Shown: positions 43,659-52,952, counted from the stretch's first letter. The stretch is 64,000 bases of DNA from Nocardia gamkensis NBRC 108242 (GCF_001612985.1 NZ_BDBM01000003.1:248001-312000), one strand, 5' to 3'. Notes: generated by a model from the sequence alone, not told the origin. Numbers and translations: made by a program.

Positions 43659-44852
43659 GTGACCAGGAAATCGATGAAATCGACTGTGGAACTCGATCTG
43701 TCCGACGTCGACCACCGGGTCGGCAAGCCGGTGGGCGGCGGCCAACTGTGGGACCCGTGCAGTTCCTCCGACATCCGCCGCTGGGTGATGGCGATGGATT
43801 ATCCGAATCCGCTGCATTGGGACCAGGAATTCGCTCGCGAATCGCGATACGGCGGAATCGTGGCGCCCCAATCCATCGCGGTCGCATTGGATTACGGGCA
43901 CGGCGCACAGCCCGCCTGCGTCGGCCACATCCCCGGCAGCCACCTGATCTTCGGCGGCGAGGAATGGTGGTTCTACGGCTGCCCGGTGCGCCCCGGCGAC
44001 ACCCTGTTCCAGGACCGGCGATTCCACGACTACAAGGTGGTGGAGACGAAGTTCGCCGGGCCGACGATGTTCTCCCGCGGCGACACCGTCCACCGCAATC
44101 AGCACGGCGTTCTGGTCGCCCGCGAAAGGTCCACCGCCATCCGCTATCTGGCGGCGGAGGCCAACAAGCGGGGCATGTACGACAACCAGCTCGGCGCGGT
44201 GCGGAGCTGGACCGCCGCCGAACTGGCCGAGATCGAGTCGCTGCGGCACGAGTGGATCCTGACCAACCGCGCCGGGGTCTCGCCGCACTTCGACGAAGTG
44301 AAGATCGGGGACCGGCTGCCGCGCAGGGTGATCGGCCCGCACACCATCGCCAGCTTCACCACCGAGTACCGCGCCTTCTTGTTCAACATCTGGGGCACAT
44401 TCCACTGGACCGCGCCGGCGGACATCGACGACCCCTGGGTCAACCAGGATCCGGGCTGGACCGAAGGGTTCGCCTTCGACGAAGAGGGCGCGCGCATCGA
44501 CCCGCGCAAGCGCGACGGCCTGTACGTCGGCCCCTCCCGCGGGCACATCGACGCCGACAAGGCGGGCGAGGTCGGGATGGCGCGGGCCTACGGCTACGGC
44601 GCCACCATGGGCGCCTGGTGCACCGACTACCTCTCCTACTGGGCCGGGCACGACGGCATCCTCCGCCACAGCAAGGCGGACTTCCGCCTGCCCGCTTTCG
44701 AAGGCGACGTGACCTACTTCGACGCCGAGATCATCGGCAAGGAAGCGGATTCGGTCTGGGGCGTACCGCTGGTGCAGGTGAAACTGCGGCTGACCAATCA
44801 GGATTTCGGCGTGCTGGTGGACTGCACGGCCGAGGTCGAGCTTCCCTATTGA
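43659..44852 (+). CDS. Double hot-dog MaoC-like hydratase/dehydratase
   Basis: A 397-aa protein with two hot-dog halves: an N-terminal FAS1-type dehydratase-like half (about 30-160, with DYPNPLHWDQEFARESRYGG, a degenerate hydratase motif, and GGEEWWFYGCPVRPGD) and a C-terminal half (about 225-397, ending in QDFGVLVDCTAEVELPY). GTG at 43659 has AGGAG 6 nt upstream. Double hot-dog enoyl-CoA hydratases take bulky substrates. It would hydrate an enoyl-CoA before cleavage. Confidence 0.8.
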   Translation: MTRKSMKSTVELDLSDVDHRVGKPVGGGQLWDPCSSSDIRRWVMAMDYPNPLHWDQEFARESRYGGIVAPQSIAVALDYGHGAQPACVGHIPGSHLIFGGEEWWFYGCPVRPGDTLFQDRRFHDYKVVETKFAGPTMFSRGDTVHRNQHGVLVARERSTAIRYLAAEANKRGMYDNQLGAVRSWTAAELAEIESLRHEWILTNRAGVSPHFDEVKIGDRLPRRVIGPHTIASFTTEYRAFLFNIWGTFHWTAPADIDDPWVNQDPGWTEGFAFDEEGARIDPRKRDGLYVGPSRGHIDADKAGEVGMARAYGYGATMGAWCTDYLSYWAGHDGILRHSKADFRLPAFEGDVTYFDAEIIGKEADSVWGVPLVQVKLRLTNQDFGVLVDCTAEVELPY

Positions 44853-44880
44853 CGGCCACCGGAGAGAAACGGGAGAGGCG

Positions 44881-46590
44881 ATGCCCACCGACACAAACGA
44901 CGTCCTCGCGCCTGCCGTGGCGATCGCCTCCGGGCCGCCGCTGTCCGAAGAGCCGGGTCTCGGACCGCTCACCCTGCCCGGCTTCCTGCGCGAAGTCACC
45001 CGCGGGTACGGCGACCGCGAGGCGCTCGTCGCGCACACCGGCACCGGCGTCGTCCGCTGGAGCTATGCCGAGTTGTGGGAGCGCGCCACCGAAGTGGCGC
45101 GCGCTCTGCGCGCCTGCGGGATCGGCAAGGACAGCCGGGTCGGCGTGCTGATGACGAACCGGCCGGAGTGGCTCTCGGCCGTGTTCGGCGTGTCGCTGGC
45201 CGGCGGGGTGGCCGTCGCCCTCAGCACCTTTTCCAGCCCCGCGGAACTCGACCATCTGCTAAGGCTGTCCGGTGTGTCGGTGCTGCTGTTCGAAAGGTCG
45301 GTGGCGAACAAGGATTTCGCCGACGTGCTGACCGGACTGGAACCCGCCGTCGGCACCGCCGCGCCGGGCGCTCTGCGCTCGACGGACTATCCGTTCCTAC
45401 GTCATCTCGCGATGGTCGGCGAACCGGTGCCCGATGCGGCGATCGACTCCTGGCACACGTTCCTGGCTCGCGGGCATTCCGAAGCACAGGAACTGATCGA
45501 GGCGACGGCCGCCACGGTGCGGCCCGCGGATACCGCTGTGCTGTTCTTCTCGTCGGGAACCACCAGCAAGCCGAAAGGCATCCGCAGCGCGCACCGCGGC
45601 GTCGCCATCCAGATGTGGCGGTTCCGGCGCATGTTCGGGTTCGGCCCGGACGACCACGTGCGCTGCTGGACCGCCAACGGTTTCTTCTGGTCCGGCAACT
45701 TCGGCCAAGCGCTCGGCGCCACCCTGGCAGCGGGCGGCAGCCTGGTGCTGCAATCGACCTTCGACGCCGACGAGGCGCTGGAGTTGATGCGGGCCGAGCG
45801 AGTGAACTTCCCGGTGGCGTGGCCGCACCAGTGGGCGCAACTGGAAGGCGCGCCCAACTGGTCGACGACCGACCTGAGCAGCCTGCGATTCGTGGACGTG
45901 AAGACGCCCGCGGCGCGGCACCCTCGCGTGTCGACCACCTGGACCGAGCCCGGGCACGCCTACGGCAACACCGAAACCTTCACCATCACCACCTGTTTTC
46001 CGGCCGATACAGCCGAGGACGAGATCGCGGGCAGCAGCGGCAAGCCGTTGCCCGGCAACACCGTCAAGATCGTCGACCCGCTCACCGGCGCGGTCGCGGC
46101 GCGCGGCGAGCGCGGCGAGATCTGCGTCAAAGGGCCGACGCTCATGCTCGGCTATCTCGGCACCGCATTGGACGAGACGCTCGACGTCGACGGTTACTTC
46201 CACACCGGCGACGGCGGCTACCTCGATGACGCGGACCGGCTGTACTGGGAGGGGCGGTTGACCGACATCATCAAGACCGGCGGCGCGAATGTCTCCCCGC
46301 TGGAGGTCGACGAGGCGTTGGCCGGCTTCCCGGGTGTCAAGGTCGCGCGCACCGTCGGCGTCCCGCACGAGACGCTCGGCGAGGTCGTGGTGGCGTGTGT
46401 GGTGCCGCACGCGGACGCGACCGTGGACGCCGCCGCGGTCCGCGCGTTCCTGCGGGAGCGGCTGGCCAGCTACAAGGTGCCCCGACAGGTGCTGTTGTTC
46501 GCCGAGGAGGACATCGCGCTCACCGGCAGTGCGAAGATCAAGTCCAGTGACCTGCGGCAGCTCGCGGTGAAACGGCTGGCCGACAGCTAG
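44881..46590 (+). CDS. AMP-dependent acyl-CoA synthetase/ligase
   Basis: A 569-aa ANL ligase: FFSSGTTSKPKGIRSAHRG, YGNTETFT, GYFHTGDGGY, GRLTDIIKTGGANVSPLEV and the lysine in GSAKIKS. It is longer than the other ligases here, with an N-terminal extension before TLPGFLREVT. AGAGGCG lies before the ATG. It is the fourth ligase of the window and the last gene of the 42662 operon. Specificity cannot be read from the sequence. Confidence 0.86.
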   Translation: MPTDTNDVLAPAVAIASGPPLSEEPGLGPLTLPGFLREVTRGYGDREALVAHTGTGVVRWSYAELWERATEVARALRACGIGKDSRVGVLMTNRPEWLSAVFGVSLAGGVAVALSTFSSPAELDHLLRLSGVSVLLFERSVANKDFADVLTGLEPAVGTAAPGALRSTDYPFLRHLAMVGEPVPDAAIDSWHTFLARGHSEAQELIEATAATVRPADTAVLFFSSGTTSKPKGIRSAHRGVAIQMWRFRRMFGFGPDDHVRCWTANGFFWSGNFGQALGATLAAGGSLVLQSTFDADEALELMRAERVNFPVAWPHQWAQLEGAPNWSTTDLSSLRFVDVKTPAARHPRVSTTWTEPGHAYGNTETFTITTCFPADTAEDEIAGSSGKPLPGNTVKIVDPLTGAVAARGERGEICVKGPTLMLGYLGTALDETLDVDGYFHTGDGGYLDDADRLYWEGRLTDIIKTGGANVSPLEVDEALAGFPGVKVARTVGVPHETLGEVVVACVVPHADATVDAAAVRAFLRERLASYKVPRQVLLFAEEDIALTGSAKIKSSDLRQLAVKRLADS

Positions 46591-46703
46591 CGCCACGGGC
46601 CCTGCCGACGCTTCTCCCGTCCAGCGCGTCCAACCCCGCGCCGACGGTCCCGAGGTCGCTCCGCCGGGCGACACCTGACACGGCGGCACCGCACCCACCG
46701 GGC

Positions 46704-46732
46704 TTCACACGGCCGGTCCCGGATGCTATACA
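46704..46732 (+). promoter_or_regulatory. Promoter of bfd-bfr, TTCACA-17-TATACA with extended -10
   Basis: TTCACA at 46704-46709 and TATACA at 46727-46732 are separated by 17 nt. TGC directly before the -10 makes it an extended -10 element. The two IdeR boxes begin at the very next base, so a bound regulator would cover the transcription start. Confidence 0.6.
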
Positions 46733-46770
46733 TTAGGGGAGGCTTACCTCGTTAGTCGAGGCTAACCTCA
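46733..46770 (+). promoter_or_regulatory. Two abutting IdeR/DtxR iron boxes
   Basis: TTAGGGGAGGCTTACCTCG (46733-46751) and TTAGTCGAGGCTAACCTCA (46752-46770) both resemble the IdeR consensus TTAGGTTAGGCTAACCTAA and abut exactly with a 19-nt period. They are 31 nt upstream of bfd and adjoin the predicted -10. IdeR-iron regulation of iron storage is well established in mycobacteria. Whether it represses or activates here depends on the true transcription start. Confidence 0.8.
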
Positions 46771-46800
46771 TTGGAACGGTGACCCTGGCTGTGAGGCTTC

Positions 46801-46992
46801 ATGTACGTGTGCATCTGTAACGCGCTGTCCGAAGGTGACGTGCACACCTGCGTCGCGGCCGGGGCCGACAGTGTCCGCCAAGTGAAGAACGCCTGCGGCT
46901 GGAAGCCCGGCTGCGGCAGTTGCACGGCGCGATTGGCCGAGGTCATCGGCCGCGCCCGCGCGACGACCGAAGCGCAACCCTCGGCCGCCTGA
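46801..46992 (+). CDS. bfd: Bacterioferritin-associated ferredoxin
   Basis: A 63-aa Bfd with Cys4, Cys6, Cys38 and Cys41 (MYVCICNAL, GCGSC), the [2Fe-2S] ligand pattern of the family. It delivers electrons to bacterioferritin to release stored iron as Fe2+. It stands 58 nt before bfr and behind the iron boxes. The ATG at 46801 has no strong ribosome-binding site, so it may be leaderless or poorly initiated. Confidence 0.9.
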   Translation: MYVCICNALSEGDVHTCVAAGADSVRQVKNACGWKPGCGSCTARLAEVIGRARATTEAQPSAA

Positions 46993-47050
46993 GCCGACAC
47001 ACCAGGCGGTCTGCCTGCCGCTGCGCACAATCTGTGCCACGATCGCAGCT

Positions 47051-47530
47051 ATGGACGGCGACAAGGACATCGTGGCGTTGCTCAACGAGCAACTGACGGC
47101 CGAACTCACGGCGATCAACCAGTACTTCCTGCACGCCAAGATGCAGGAGAACTGGGGCTTTACCAAGCTGGCGCGGCACACTCGGCACGAGTCCATCGAT
47201 GAGATGAAGCATGCCGAACTCCTCACCGACCGGATCCTCTTCCTGGACGGCCTGCCGAACTACCAGAAGCTCAATCCGTTGCGCATCGGGCAGAGCGTGC
47301 CGGAGCAATTGCGGGCCGACCTGCAGATCGAGCTGGAAGCGGTCGAACGGCTTCGCCGGGGCATCGAGTTGATGCGGTCACGCGGCGACGTGACCTCGGC
47401 TCGCATCTTCGAGCACATCCTCGAAGACGAAGAGCAGCACGTCGACTATTTAGAGACCGAACTCGACCTGGTGGAGAAGCTGGGCGAGCCGCTGTACCTC
47501 CAGCGCTTCACCGAGACCCCGGAGGACTGA
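47051..47530 (+). CDS. bfr: Bacterioferritin
   Basis: A 159-aa ferritin-like protein, full length. Ferroxidase ligands Glu18, Glu51, His54, Glu94, Glu127 and His130 are all present, and Met52 is the heme-binding Met (IDEMKHAE). It stores iron in a 24-mer cage with heme at the subunit interface. It shares the iron-regulated promoter region with bfd, though a separate promoter in the 58-nt gap cannot be excluded. Confidence 0.95.
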   Translation: MDGDKDIVALLNEQLTAELTAINQYFLHAKMQENWGFTKLARHTRHESIDEMKHAELLTDRILFLDGLPNYQKLNPLRIGQSVPEQLRADLQIELEAVERLRRGIELMRSRGDVTSARIFEHILEDEEQHVDYLETELDLVEKLGEPLYLQRFTETPED

Positions 47531-47580
47531 CCCGGTTTCCGGGGCGCCTGCGAACGGCTGCCCGGCGAAACGCCCCGGCA

Positions 47581-48711
47581 CTACGCCGAGGCGTACCGCC
47601 GGGCCAGTCGTTTCCGATGCTCGGCGGGCGTACCGAAGAGGGAACGATCGAGCGTGGCCCGCTTCAGGTACGCGTGGATCCCGCTTTCCCAGGTGTAGCC
47701 CATGCCGCCGTGCAGTTGCATGGCCTTCCCCGCCACCCGCACCGCCGTCTCGGTGCTCAACGCCTTGGCCATCGATGCCACGTCGCCCGCGTCCGGCGCC
47801 GACGTCGCCTCGGCCCGGACCGCAGCCGCTACCACCTGACGGGCCACCGTGACCTGCACCAGGATGTCCGCACAGGCGTGTTTGACGGCCTGGAAGGAAC
47901 CGATCGGACGGCCGAACTGCTCGCGCACCCCGGCATAGCCGACGGTGGCCTCGAGCATGGCCTCGCTCAGCCCGAGGCTGTCGCAGGCCATCGCGACCGC
48001 CGCCCGGTCGTACAACCGCCGCAGGGCGCGCTCTCCGTCGCCACGGAATCGCCACACCGCCACCGGCGCCACCGCGACGTCGTCGGCGGTGACGCGCCCG
48101 AGGCTGCGGGTCGCGTCGACCACCGGTCGCGTGGTGACGACCGCCCCTGGCGCACCGGATTCGACTGCCGCGAGCACGATCTCGCCGCCGGGATCGCGGG
48201 CAGGAACGAGCAGCCGGTCCGCCCCGGGCGCGTCGAGCACGAAGTCGGCGCAACCGTGCAGACGCAGGCCGCCGGTACCGGTCACGAGCCGGAACGGCGA
48301 TTCGACCGGCGCGCGATCGGCGCGCGCGGAGACCGCACCTGACGAGGCGGTGCCGGCCCGCTGCTCCCCCGCGAGCGCGAGAACCGGGACCACCGCACCG
48401 GCGACGGTGCCGCGGAACAGTTCGTCCCGTTGCGGATTCCGCTCCAGCAAGGCGAGCGCGCCGACGGCGAGCACCGCCACCGACGGGTAGGCGCCACGGG
48501 CGACCGCTCGGCCCACTTCTCGGAGCACCACGGCGACCTCGGCGAACGTTGCTCCGGCACCGTCGAATTCGTCGGGCGCCTCCAGACCGAGCCACCCCGA
48601 TCGAGCGATCAGCGACCAGTCGGCCGCCGACTCGGAATCGGCTTCGCCGAGCAGGTCGCGCGCCACCGCGCGCAGATCGTCGTGGATCTCGGCGAATTCG
48701 TCGCTCATCAT
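47581..48711 (-). CDS. Acyl-CoA dehydrogenase, fifth gene of operon
   Basis: A 376-aa FadE-type protein. The C-terminal half has YAGVREQFGRPIGSFQAVKHACAD and QLHGGMGYTWESGIHAYLKR. The N-terminal half is shorter and more divergent. The ATG at 48711 overlaps the stop of the preceding dehydrogenase. I infer it forms a heteromer with that subunit, as in steroid FadE pairs. Confidence 0.87.
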   Translation of the reverse strand: MMSDEFAEIHDDLRAVARDLLGEADSESAADWSLIARSGWLGLEAPDEFDGAGATFAEVAVVLREVGRAVARGAYPSVAVLAVGALALLERNPQRDELFRGTVAGAVVPVLALAGEQRAGTASSGAVSARADRAPVESPFRLVTGTGGLRLHGCADFVLDAPGADRLLVPARDPGGEIVLAAVESGAPGAVVTTRPVVDATRSLGRVTADDVAVAPVAVWRFRGDGERALRRLYDRAAVAMACDSLGLSEAMLEATVGYAGVREQFGRPIGSFQAVKHACADILVQVTVARQVVAAAVRAEATSAPDAGDVASMAKALSTETAVRVAGKAMQLHGGMGYTWESGIHAYLKRATLDRSLFGTPAEHRKRLARRYASA

Positions 48712-49904
48712 GTTCCCGTCGGTTCCCGGGGCAGGCCCAGGCCGCGCTCCGCGATGATGGTGCGCTGGATCTCGCTGGTCCCACCCGGAATCGTCCACTC
48801 CCAGGAGCCGACGAAGTCGAGCACCCATGCGCCCGACTCCCAGCCGCTGGACATCGGTTTGCGCAGTATCGTGTGCGCGGCCAGTCCCCCGACCTCCGTG
48901 CCGAAATCCGTCATCCGCTGCAACAATTCGCTGTAGTACAGCTTCACCACCGAAGCGTCGGCCGGGCCCGCGACGCCCGCCTCGTGCCGCTCCACCAGGT
49001 CACGGCACAATGCGCGCAATCCGAAGATCTCGATCTCCAGCGCGGCCAGCCGATCGGCCACCACCGCGTCGTCGACCGCGCGCCGCCCACCGGGATCGGC
49101 TCGCTCGCACGCTTCGACGAGCCATCGGAATCCGGCGTTGCCGAGCCGTTCGGCCAGCTCCAGCATGGTCAGGCCACGCTCGGCGCCGAGCGTCTGCTGC
49201 GCCACCTGCCAACCCGCGTGTTCCGCGCCGACCAGCCCGTCCGCCGGGATCCGCACCTCGTCCAGGAAGATCTCGCAGAAGTGCGATTCCCCGGTGGCCT
49301 GCCGGATCGGGCGCACCTGGATGCCGGGGCTGCGCATGTCCAGCAGGAAGTAGGAGATCCCGCGCCGCTTCGGGGCGCCCGGGTCGGTACGGGCCAGCAG
49401 CAGGCACCAGTCCGCGTATTGCGCACCGCTGGCCCACACTTTCTGCCCGGTCACGACATAGCCGTCACCGTCTCGACGGGCGCTGGTCCGCAATGCCGCC
49501 AGATCGGATCCGGCGCCGGGTTCGGAGAAGCCCTGTACCCAGATCTCGCCGTCCAGGATCGCGGGGAGATGCCGCCGCCGCTGCTCCTCGGTCCCCGCCG
49601 CCAGCAACGTCGCGGCCGCGTGATGAACAGCCACGAAGGCCAGCACCAGTCGCGGCGCGTCGTGGGCGGCGAGTTCCTGATACAGCACGATCTGTTCCGG
49701 GAGGGACATACCGCCGCCGTATTCGCGCGGCCAATGCGGCACCGCGTATCCCGCACGGCGGAGCCGCTGGAACCACTCATGCTGGAAACGGACGAATTCC
49801 GCGTCCGTGGGGCCGGTCTGCGACCGCCGCCAATCGGCAGGCACGTGCGCGCGGCACCAGTCCCGGACCTCGCCGCGGAACCCGTCGAGGTCGTGCCCGG
49901 TCAC
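48708..49904 (-). CDS. Acyl-CoA dehydrogenase, fourth gene of operon
   Basis: A 398-aa FadE protein with PREYGGGMSLPEQ, VQGFSEPGAGSDLAAL, TGQKVWASGAQYADWC and TIPGGTSEIQRTIIAERGLGLP. GTG at 49904 overlaps the crotonase stop as GTGA and is taken as start. The long in-frame extension to 50558 is a shadow of the crotonase. It would dehydrogenate an acyl-CoA together with the next subunit. Confidence 0.88.
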   Translation of the reverse strand: MTGHDLDGFRGEVRDWCRAHVPADWRRSQTGPTDAEFVRFQHEWFQRLRRAGYAVPHWPREYGGGMSLPEQIVLYQELAAHDAPRLVLAFVAVHHAAATLLAAGTEEQRRRHLPAILDGEIWVQGFSEPGAGSDLAALRTSARRDGDGYVVTGQKVWASGAQYADWCLLLARTDPGAPKRRGISYFLLDMRSPGIQVRPIRQATGESHFCEIFLDEVRIPADGLVGAEHAGWQVAQQTLGAERGLTMLELAERLGNAGFRWLVEACERADPGGRRAVDDAVVADRLAALEIEIFGLRALCRDLVERHEAGVAGPADASVVKLYYSELLQRMTDFGTEVGGLAAHTILRKPMSSGWESGAWVLDFVGSWEWTIPGGTSEIQRTIIAERGLGLPREPTGT

Positions 49905-50683
49905 CGTGCCCGCGCCCGCTGTCGCAACGCCAGCAGCCGGTCCCGGTGCTCCGGTGACCGCATGGTGACCACCTCGGCGGCGAAACCGGCTTGCATCGGA
50001 CCAGCGAGCGCCTGGGACAGGTACATGTTCACCACCCGTTTCGTGCTGCGCAGCGCCTCCGGCGGCAGGGCGGCCAACCGGACGGCCAGTTTCCTGGCCT
50101 CGTCGAGCAATTCGTCCGCGGCGACGACCCGCGACGCCAGTCCGACCTCGACGGCGGTGGCGGCATCGATCCGGTCGCCGGTGTACAGGAATTCCCGCGT
50201 CCGCAGGATCGGGGTGAGCAGCGGCCAGAACGCGGCGCCGCCGTCCCCGGCGACCAGCCCGACCGCCACGTGCGGGTCGGCCAGGTAGGCGCGATCCGAC
50301 ATCAGCACGACGTCGCACAGCACCGCCAGGCTGGCGCCGAGCCCCATCGCCGCGCCGTTCACCGCGGCGATCACCGGCAGCGGGAAGCGCAGCATCTCCT
50401 CGATGATCTGGGCGCCTTCGCGAATGCTCTCGTCCCGCGCGACCGGGTCGTCCGAGAAGGAGCTGATCCAGTCCAGATCGCCACCCGCGCTGAAGGCCCG
50501 GCCGGAACCGGTGAGGATCACGACTGCGGCCTCCTGGTCCGCGGCCAGCTGCCGCCACACCCCGGCCAGCGCTCGGTGCATCTCGGCGTTCACCGCGTTG
50601 AGCTCGTCGGGGCGGTCGATGACGACGATACGGACGGGCCCTTCGGCGTCCACGGTCAGCACATCGGGCAGGTCGTAGCGCAT
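49901..50683 (-). CDS. Enoyl-CoA hydratase/isomerase family protein, third gene of operon
   Basis: A 260-aa crotonase-fold protein: AFSAGGDLDWI and NGAAMGLGASLAVLCD. Neither classical catalytic Glu is in place (GASL in the first, DPHVAVG in the second position). It is probably not a standard hydratase; isomerase, C-C hydrolase or thioester chemistry is possible. It starts at ATG 50683, 4 nt after the stop of the preceding dehydrogenase. Confidence 0.85.
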   Translation of the reverse strand: MRYDLPDVLTVDAEGPVRIVVIDRPDELNAVNAEMHRALAGVWRQLAADQEAAVVILTGSGRAFSAGGDLDWISSFSDDPVARDESIREGAQIIEEMLRFPLPVIAAVNGAAMGLGASLAVLCDVVLMSDRAYLADPHVAVGLVAGDGGAAFWPLLTPILRTREFLYTGDRIDAATAVEVGLASRVVAADELLDEARKLAVRLAALPPEALRSTKRVVNMYLSQALAGPMQAGFAAEVVTMRSPEHRDRLLALRQRARAR

Positions 50684-50687
50684 GGCG

Positions 50688-51665
50688 TCACCCTTCCCCC
50701 GGATCGGAGAACAAACCGGTCAGACCGCGGCGGCCGGCCAACCGGGCCAGCAGTTCCTCGGTGGCGACCGAGCCGAGCGGAAGTCGGCGCAACGGCAGGC
50801 TGTAACGCGACAGCCAGGACAGCGGCGACTCGTCGCAGAAGCCGAGGGCGCCGTGCAATTGGTGGGCGACGCGGAACACGGCCTCGGCCGCCTCGAGGGT
50901 CGCGGAACGCAGAGCCAACGCGTCGATCAGCGCATCGCCGCGCTCGGCTCGAATGCTCCACAACGCGTAGCGGGCGAGCATGTCCACGCCGCGCCGTTCC
51001 ACCTCGGCGTCGGTCAACTGGAACTGCACCGACTGGAATTCGGCCAGCGGTTTGCCGAACTGCTCCCGGACCAGCACGTGGGCACGGGTGAGTTCGAGGG
51101 CACGGTCGAGCATGCCGAGCAGGGTCCAGCACGGCAGCACCAGCGCCAACGCCAGGTCGGCGCCGCCGCCGGTGTCCACCGGCGACACCTCCAGCGCCGT
51201 CACGAACGCCGACTCACGCGCGGACGCACGGGGTGGTCGCACCACCACCGAGCCCCGGGAACCGTCCAAGGTCGCCGCCGCCCACCGCAGGTCGAGATGC
51301 GCGACCGCTGCGGCGGGCTCGTCATCCGACACCACCACCAGCCCGTCGACGTCCGAGTCGACGGGGCGGGCCAGCCGCTCCGCGACCGGATAGGGCGTGG
51401 CCCAGTAACCGGCGCTGCGGCACAGCGCCGCGGCGGCTTCCAGTTCGACCGGGTCGCGCCGCGGCTCCAGCTCCCACGCGCCGAGTTCGCCGAGCACCGG
51501 CGCGACGAGCGCGCGGCGCGCGGGCTCGCGCTCGGCCCACCGCACCAGCTCGTCGCCGCCTGCCGCGCGCAACGCGCGCACGGCTTCTCTACCGTATTCC
51601 GTTGCCTCGGCGCATAGTTCGATGGTCATCGCCCGCCCGCCCGGCGGGAACGACGCGGCGGTCAT
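50688..51665 (-). CDS. Acyl-CoA dehydrogenase-like protein, second gene of operon
   Basis: A 325-aa shortened FadE protein, Ala-rich, with REQFGKPLAEFQSVQFQLTD and QLHGALGFCDESPLSWLSRY. The N-terminal part is reduced relative to a full dehydrogenase. The ATG at 51665 overlaps the first gene's stop; a Met at position 13 (MTIELC) is an alternative. Such small partners typically lack FAD or catalytic residues and form a complex with a full-size subunit, here the preceding gene. Confidence 0.82.
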   Translation of the reverse strand: MTAASFPPGGRAMTIELCAEATEYGREAVRALRAAGGDELVRWAEREPARRALVAPVLGELGAWELEPRRDPVELEAAAALCRSAGYWATPYPVAERLARPVDSDVDGLVVVSDDEPAAAVAHLDLRWAAATLDGSRGSVVVRPPRASARESAFVTALEVSPVDTGGGADLALALVLPCWTLLGMLDRALELTRAHVLVREQFGKPLAEFQSVQFQLTDAEVERRGVDMLARYALWSIRAERGDALIDALALRSATLEAAEAVFRVAHQLHGALGFCDESPLSWLSRYSLPLRRLPLGSVATEELLARLAGRRGLTGLFSDPGEG

Positions 51666-52831
51666 GCGGCCTCCCCCGTCCGGCGCGGACCGCTCAGCAA
51701 CGAGCGCGCCAGCAGGATCTTCTGCATCTCGATACTGCCGGAGGCGACCGTGGCGGCATTCGCGTATCGCCAATGGTCGTCCACCGCGCGCCGGAACCGG
51801 TGCCCGCGCTCGTCTTCCGAGCCCGCGAACGCGGCGAGTTCGGCCAGAACACTCGCGCTTTCCTGATCGAGCCGGGTCACCGCGATGCGATAGGCCGCGG
51901 CGTCACCCGGTGCGACCCGCCCGGCGCTCTGCATCGCGACCACCTGATACGCCAGCAGCCGCGCCCGCCGCGCCCGGGTGAGCATGCGGGCCCAGCGGCC
52001 GCGCAATTCGGCCGGAACCGTCTCCCACCTCGGGCCGAGAACATCGGGCGCGGCCTGCAACAGCCGCTCACAGCGCGCGTAGCGGGCGATGCCGACGCGT
52101 TCGAACGCGAGCACCTCCTGCACCACCGACCAGCCCTCGTCGACCCGACCGAGCACGTCGGCTTCCGTCACGCGCACCCCGTCGAAGAAGACCTCGTTGA
52201 GGTGGTGCGGGCCGAGCATGGACCGGATCGGCCGGACCTCGATCCCCGGATCGGACATCGGCACCAGGAAGACGGTGAGCCCTTGCTGTTTCCGCGCCCT
52301 GGTCGCGGTGCGCGCGAGCAGGAAACACCACTGCGCCATGGTGGCGTAGGAGGTCCAGATCTTCTGGCCGGAGATACGCCAGCCCTCGCCGTCGCGGCGA
52401 GCGGTGGTCCGCAAGGAGGCCAGGTCGGACCCGGAGTCCGGTTCGCTGAAGCCCTGGCACCAGATCGTCTCACCGCGCGCGATCGGCGGCAGGTGCGTGT
52501 GCTGCTGTTCCGCCGTGCCGTGCCGCATGATCGTCGGGCCCACCCAGTTGACGCCCATATACTGCGCCCCCCGAGGTTCGTGGTGCGCCCACATCTCCTC
52601 GCGGACCACGGTCTGCTCCCACACCGAGGCGCCGCGGCCACCGAACTCCGCAGGCCAGGCCGCGCACAGCAGGCCCCGCTCGGCCAGTACCCGGCAGAAA
52701 CGCTGAGCGACAGCCAGATCGGCCGGATCGTCGGTGAACGCGCCGAGGTAGTCAGCAGGGACCTCCTCGGCAATCAGCCGCCGTAGTTCACCCCGGAGGC
52801 GGGTGGCGGCCTCACCCATAGTGAAGTCCAT
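51662..52831 (-). CDS. Acyl-CoA dehydrogenase, first gene of operon
   Basis: A 389-aa FadE protein with PAEFGGRGASVWEQ, CQGFSEPDSGSDLASLRT, SGQKIWTSYATMAQWC and ANAATVASGSIEMQKILLARSLL. The ATG at 52831 lies 12 nt from the operator at 52843; a GTG at 52840 and an ATG at 52819 are alternatives. No ribosome-binding site is visible, so the mRNA may be leaderless. It opens a five-gene operon with two FadE pairs and a crotonase. Confidence 0.88.
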   Translation of the reverse strand: MDFTMGEAATRLRGELRRLIAEEVPADYLGAFTDDPADLAVAQRFCRVLAERGLLCAAWPAEFGGRGASVWEQTVVREEMWAHHEPRGAQYMGVNWVGPTIMRHGTAEQQHTHLPPIARGETIWCQGFSEPDSGSDLASLRTTARRDGEGWRISGQKIWTSYATMAQWCFLLARTATRARKQQGLTVFLVPMSDPGIEVRPIRSMLGPHHLNEVFFDGVRVTEADVLGRVDEGWSVVQEVLAFERVGIARYARCERLLQAAPDVLGPRWETVPAELRGRWARMLTRARRARLLAYQVVAMQSAGRVAPGDAAAYRIAVTRLDQESASVLAELAAFAGSEDERGHRFRRAVDDHWRYANAATVASGSIEMQKILLARSLLSGPRRTGEAA

Positions 52832-52842
52832 GTGGCGCACAG

Positions 52843-52870
52843 TACTTCAATCCTCATAAGGATAGCAATA
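52843..52870. promoter_or_regulatory. GntR-type operator, copy 1
   Basis: A 28-nt element whose core ATCCT-CATA-AGGAT (52850-52863) is a perfect 5-bp inverted repeat. Read on the minus strand it matches 54099-54126 at 27 of 28 positions. It is immediately upstream of the dehydrogenase operon (minus) and about 80-110 nt before the GntR gene (plus), so it can control both. Confidence 0.75.
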
Positions 52871-52952
52871 TTTGTACGGTCATCTCGCGGTGACTACACT
52901 GCCGCCATGACGGAAAGGCGTGCCCGGTGAGGACCGACCAGAGGTGGACCGC

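Noticed and set aside
49905..50558. N-terminal extension of the dehydrogenase at 48708
   Set aside because: It is the crotonase gene in another frame; GTG at 49904 with GTGA overlap gives a normal FadE length.
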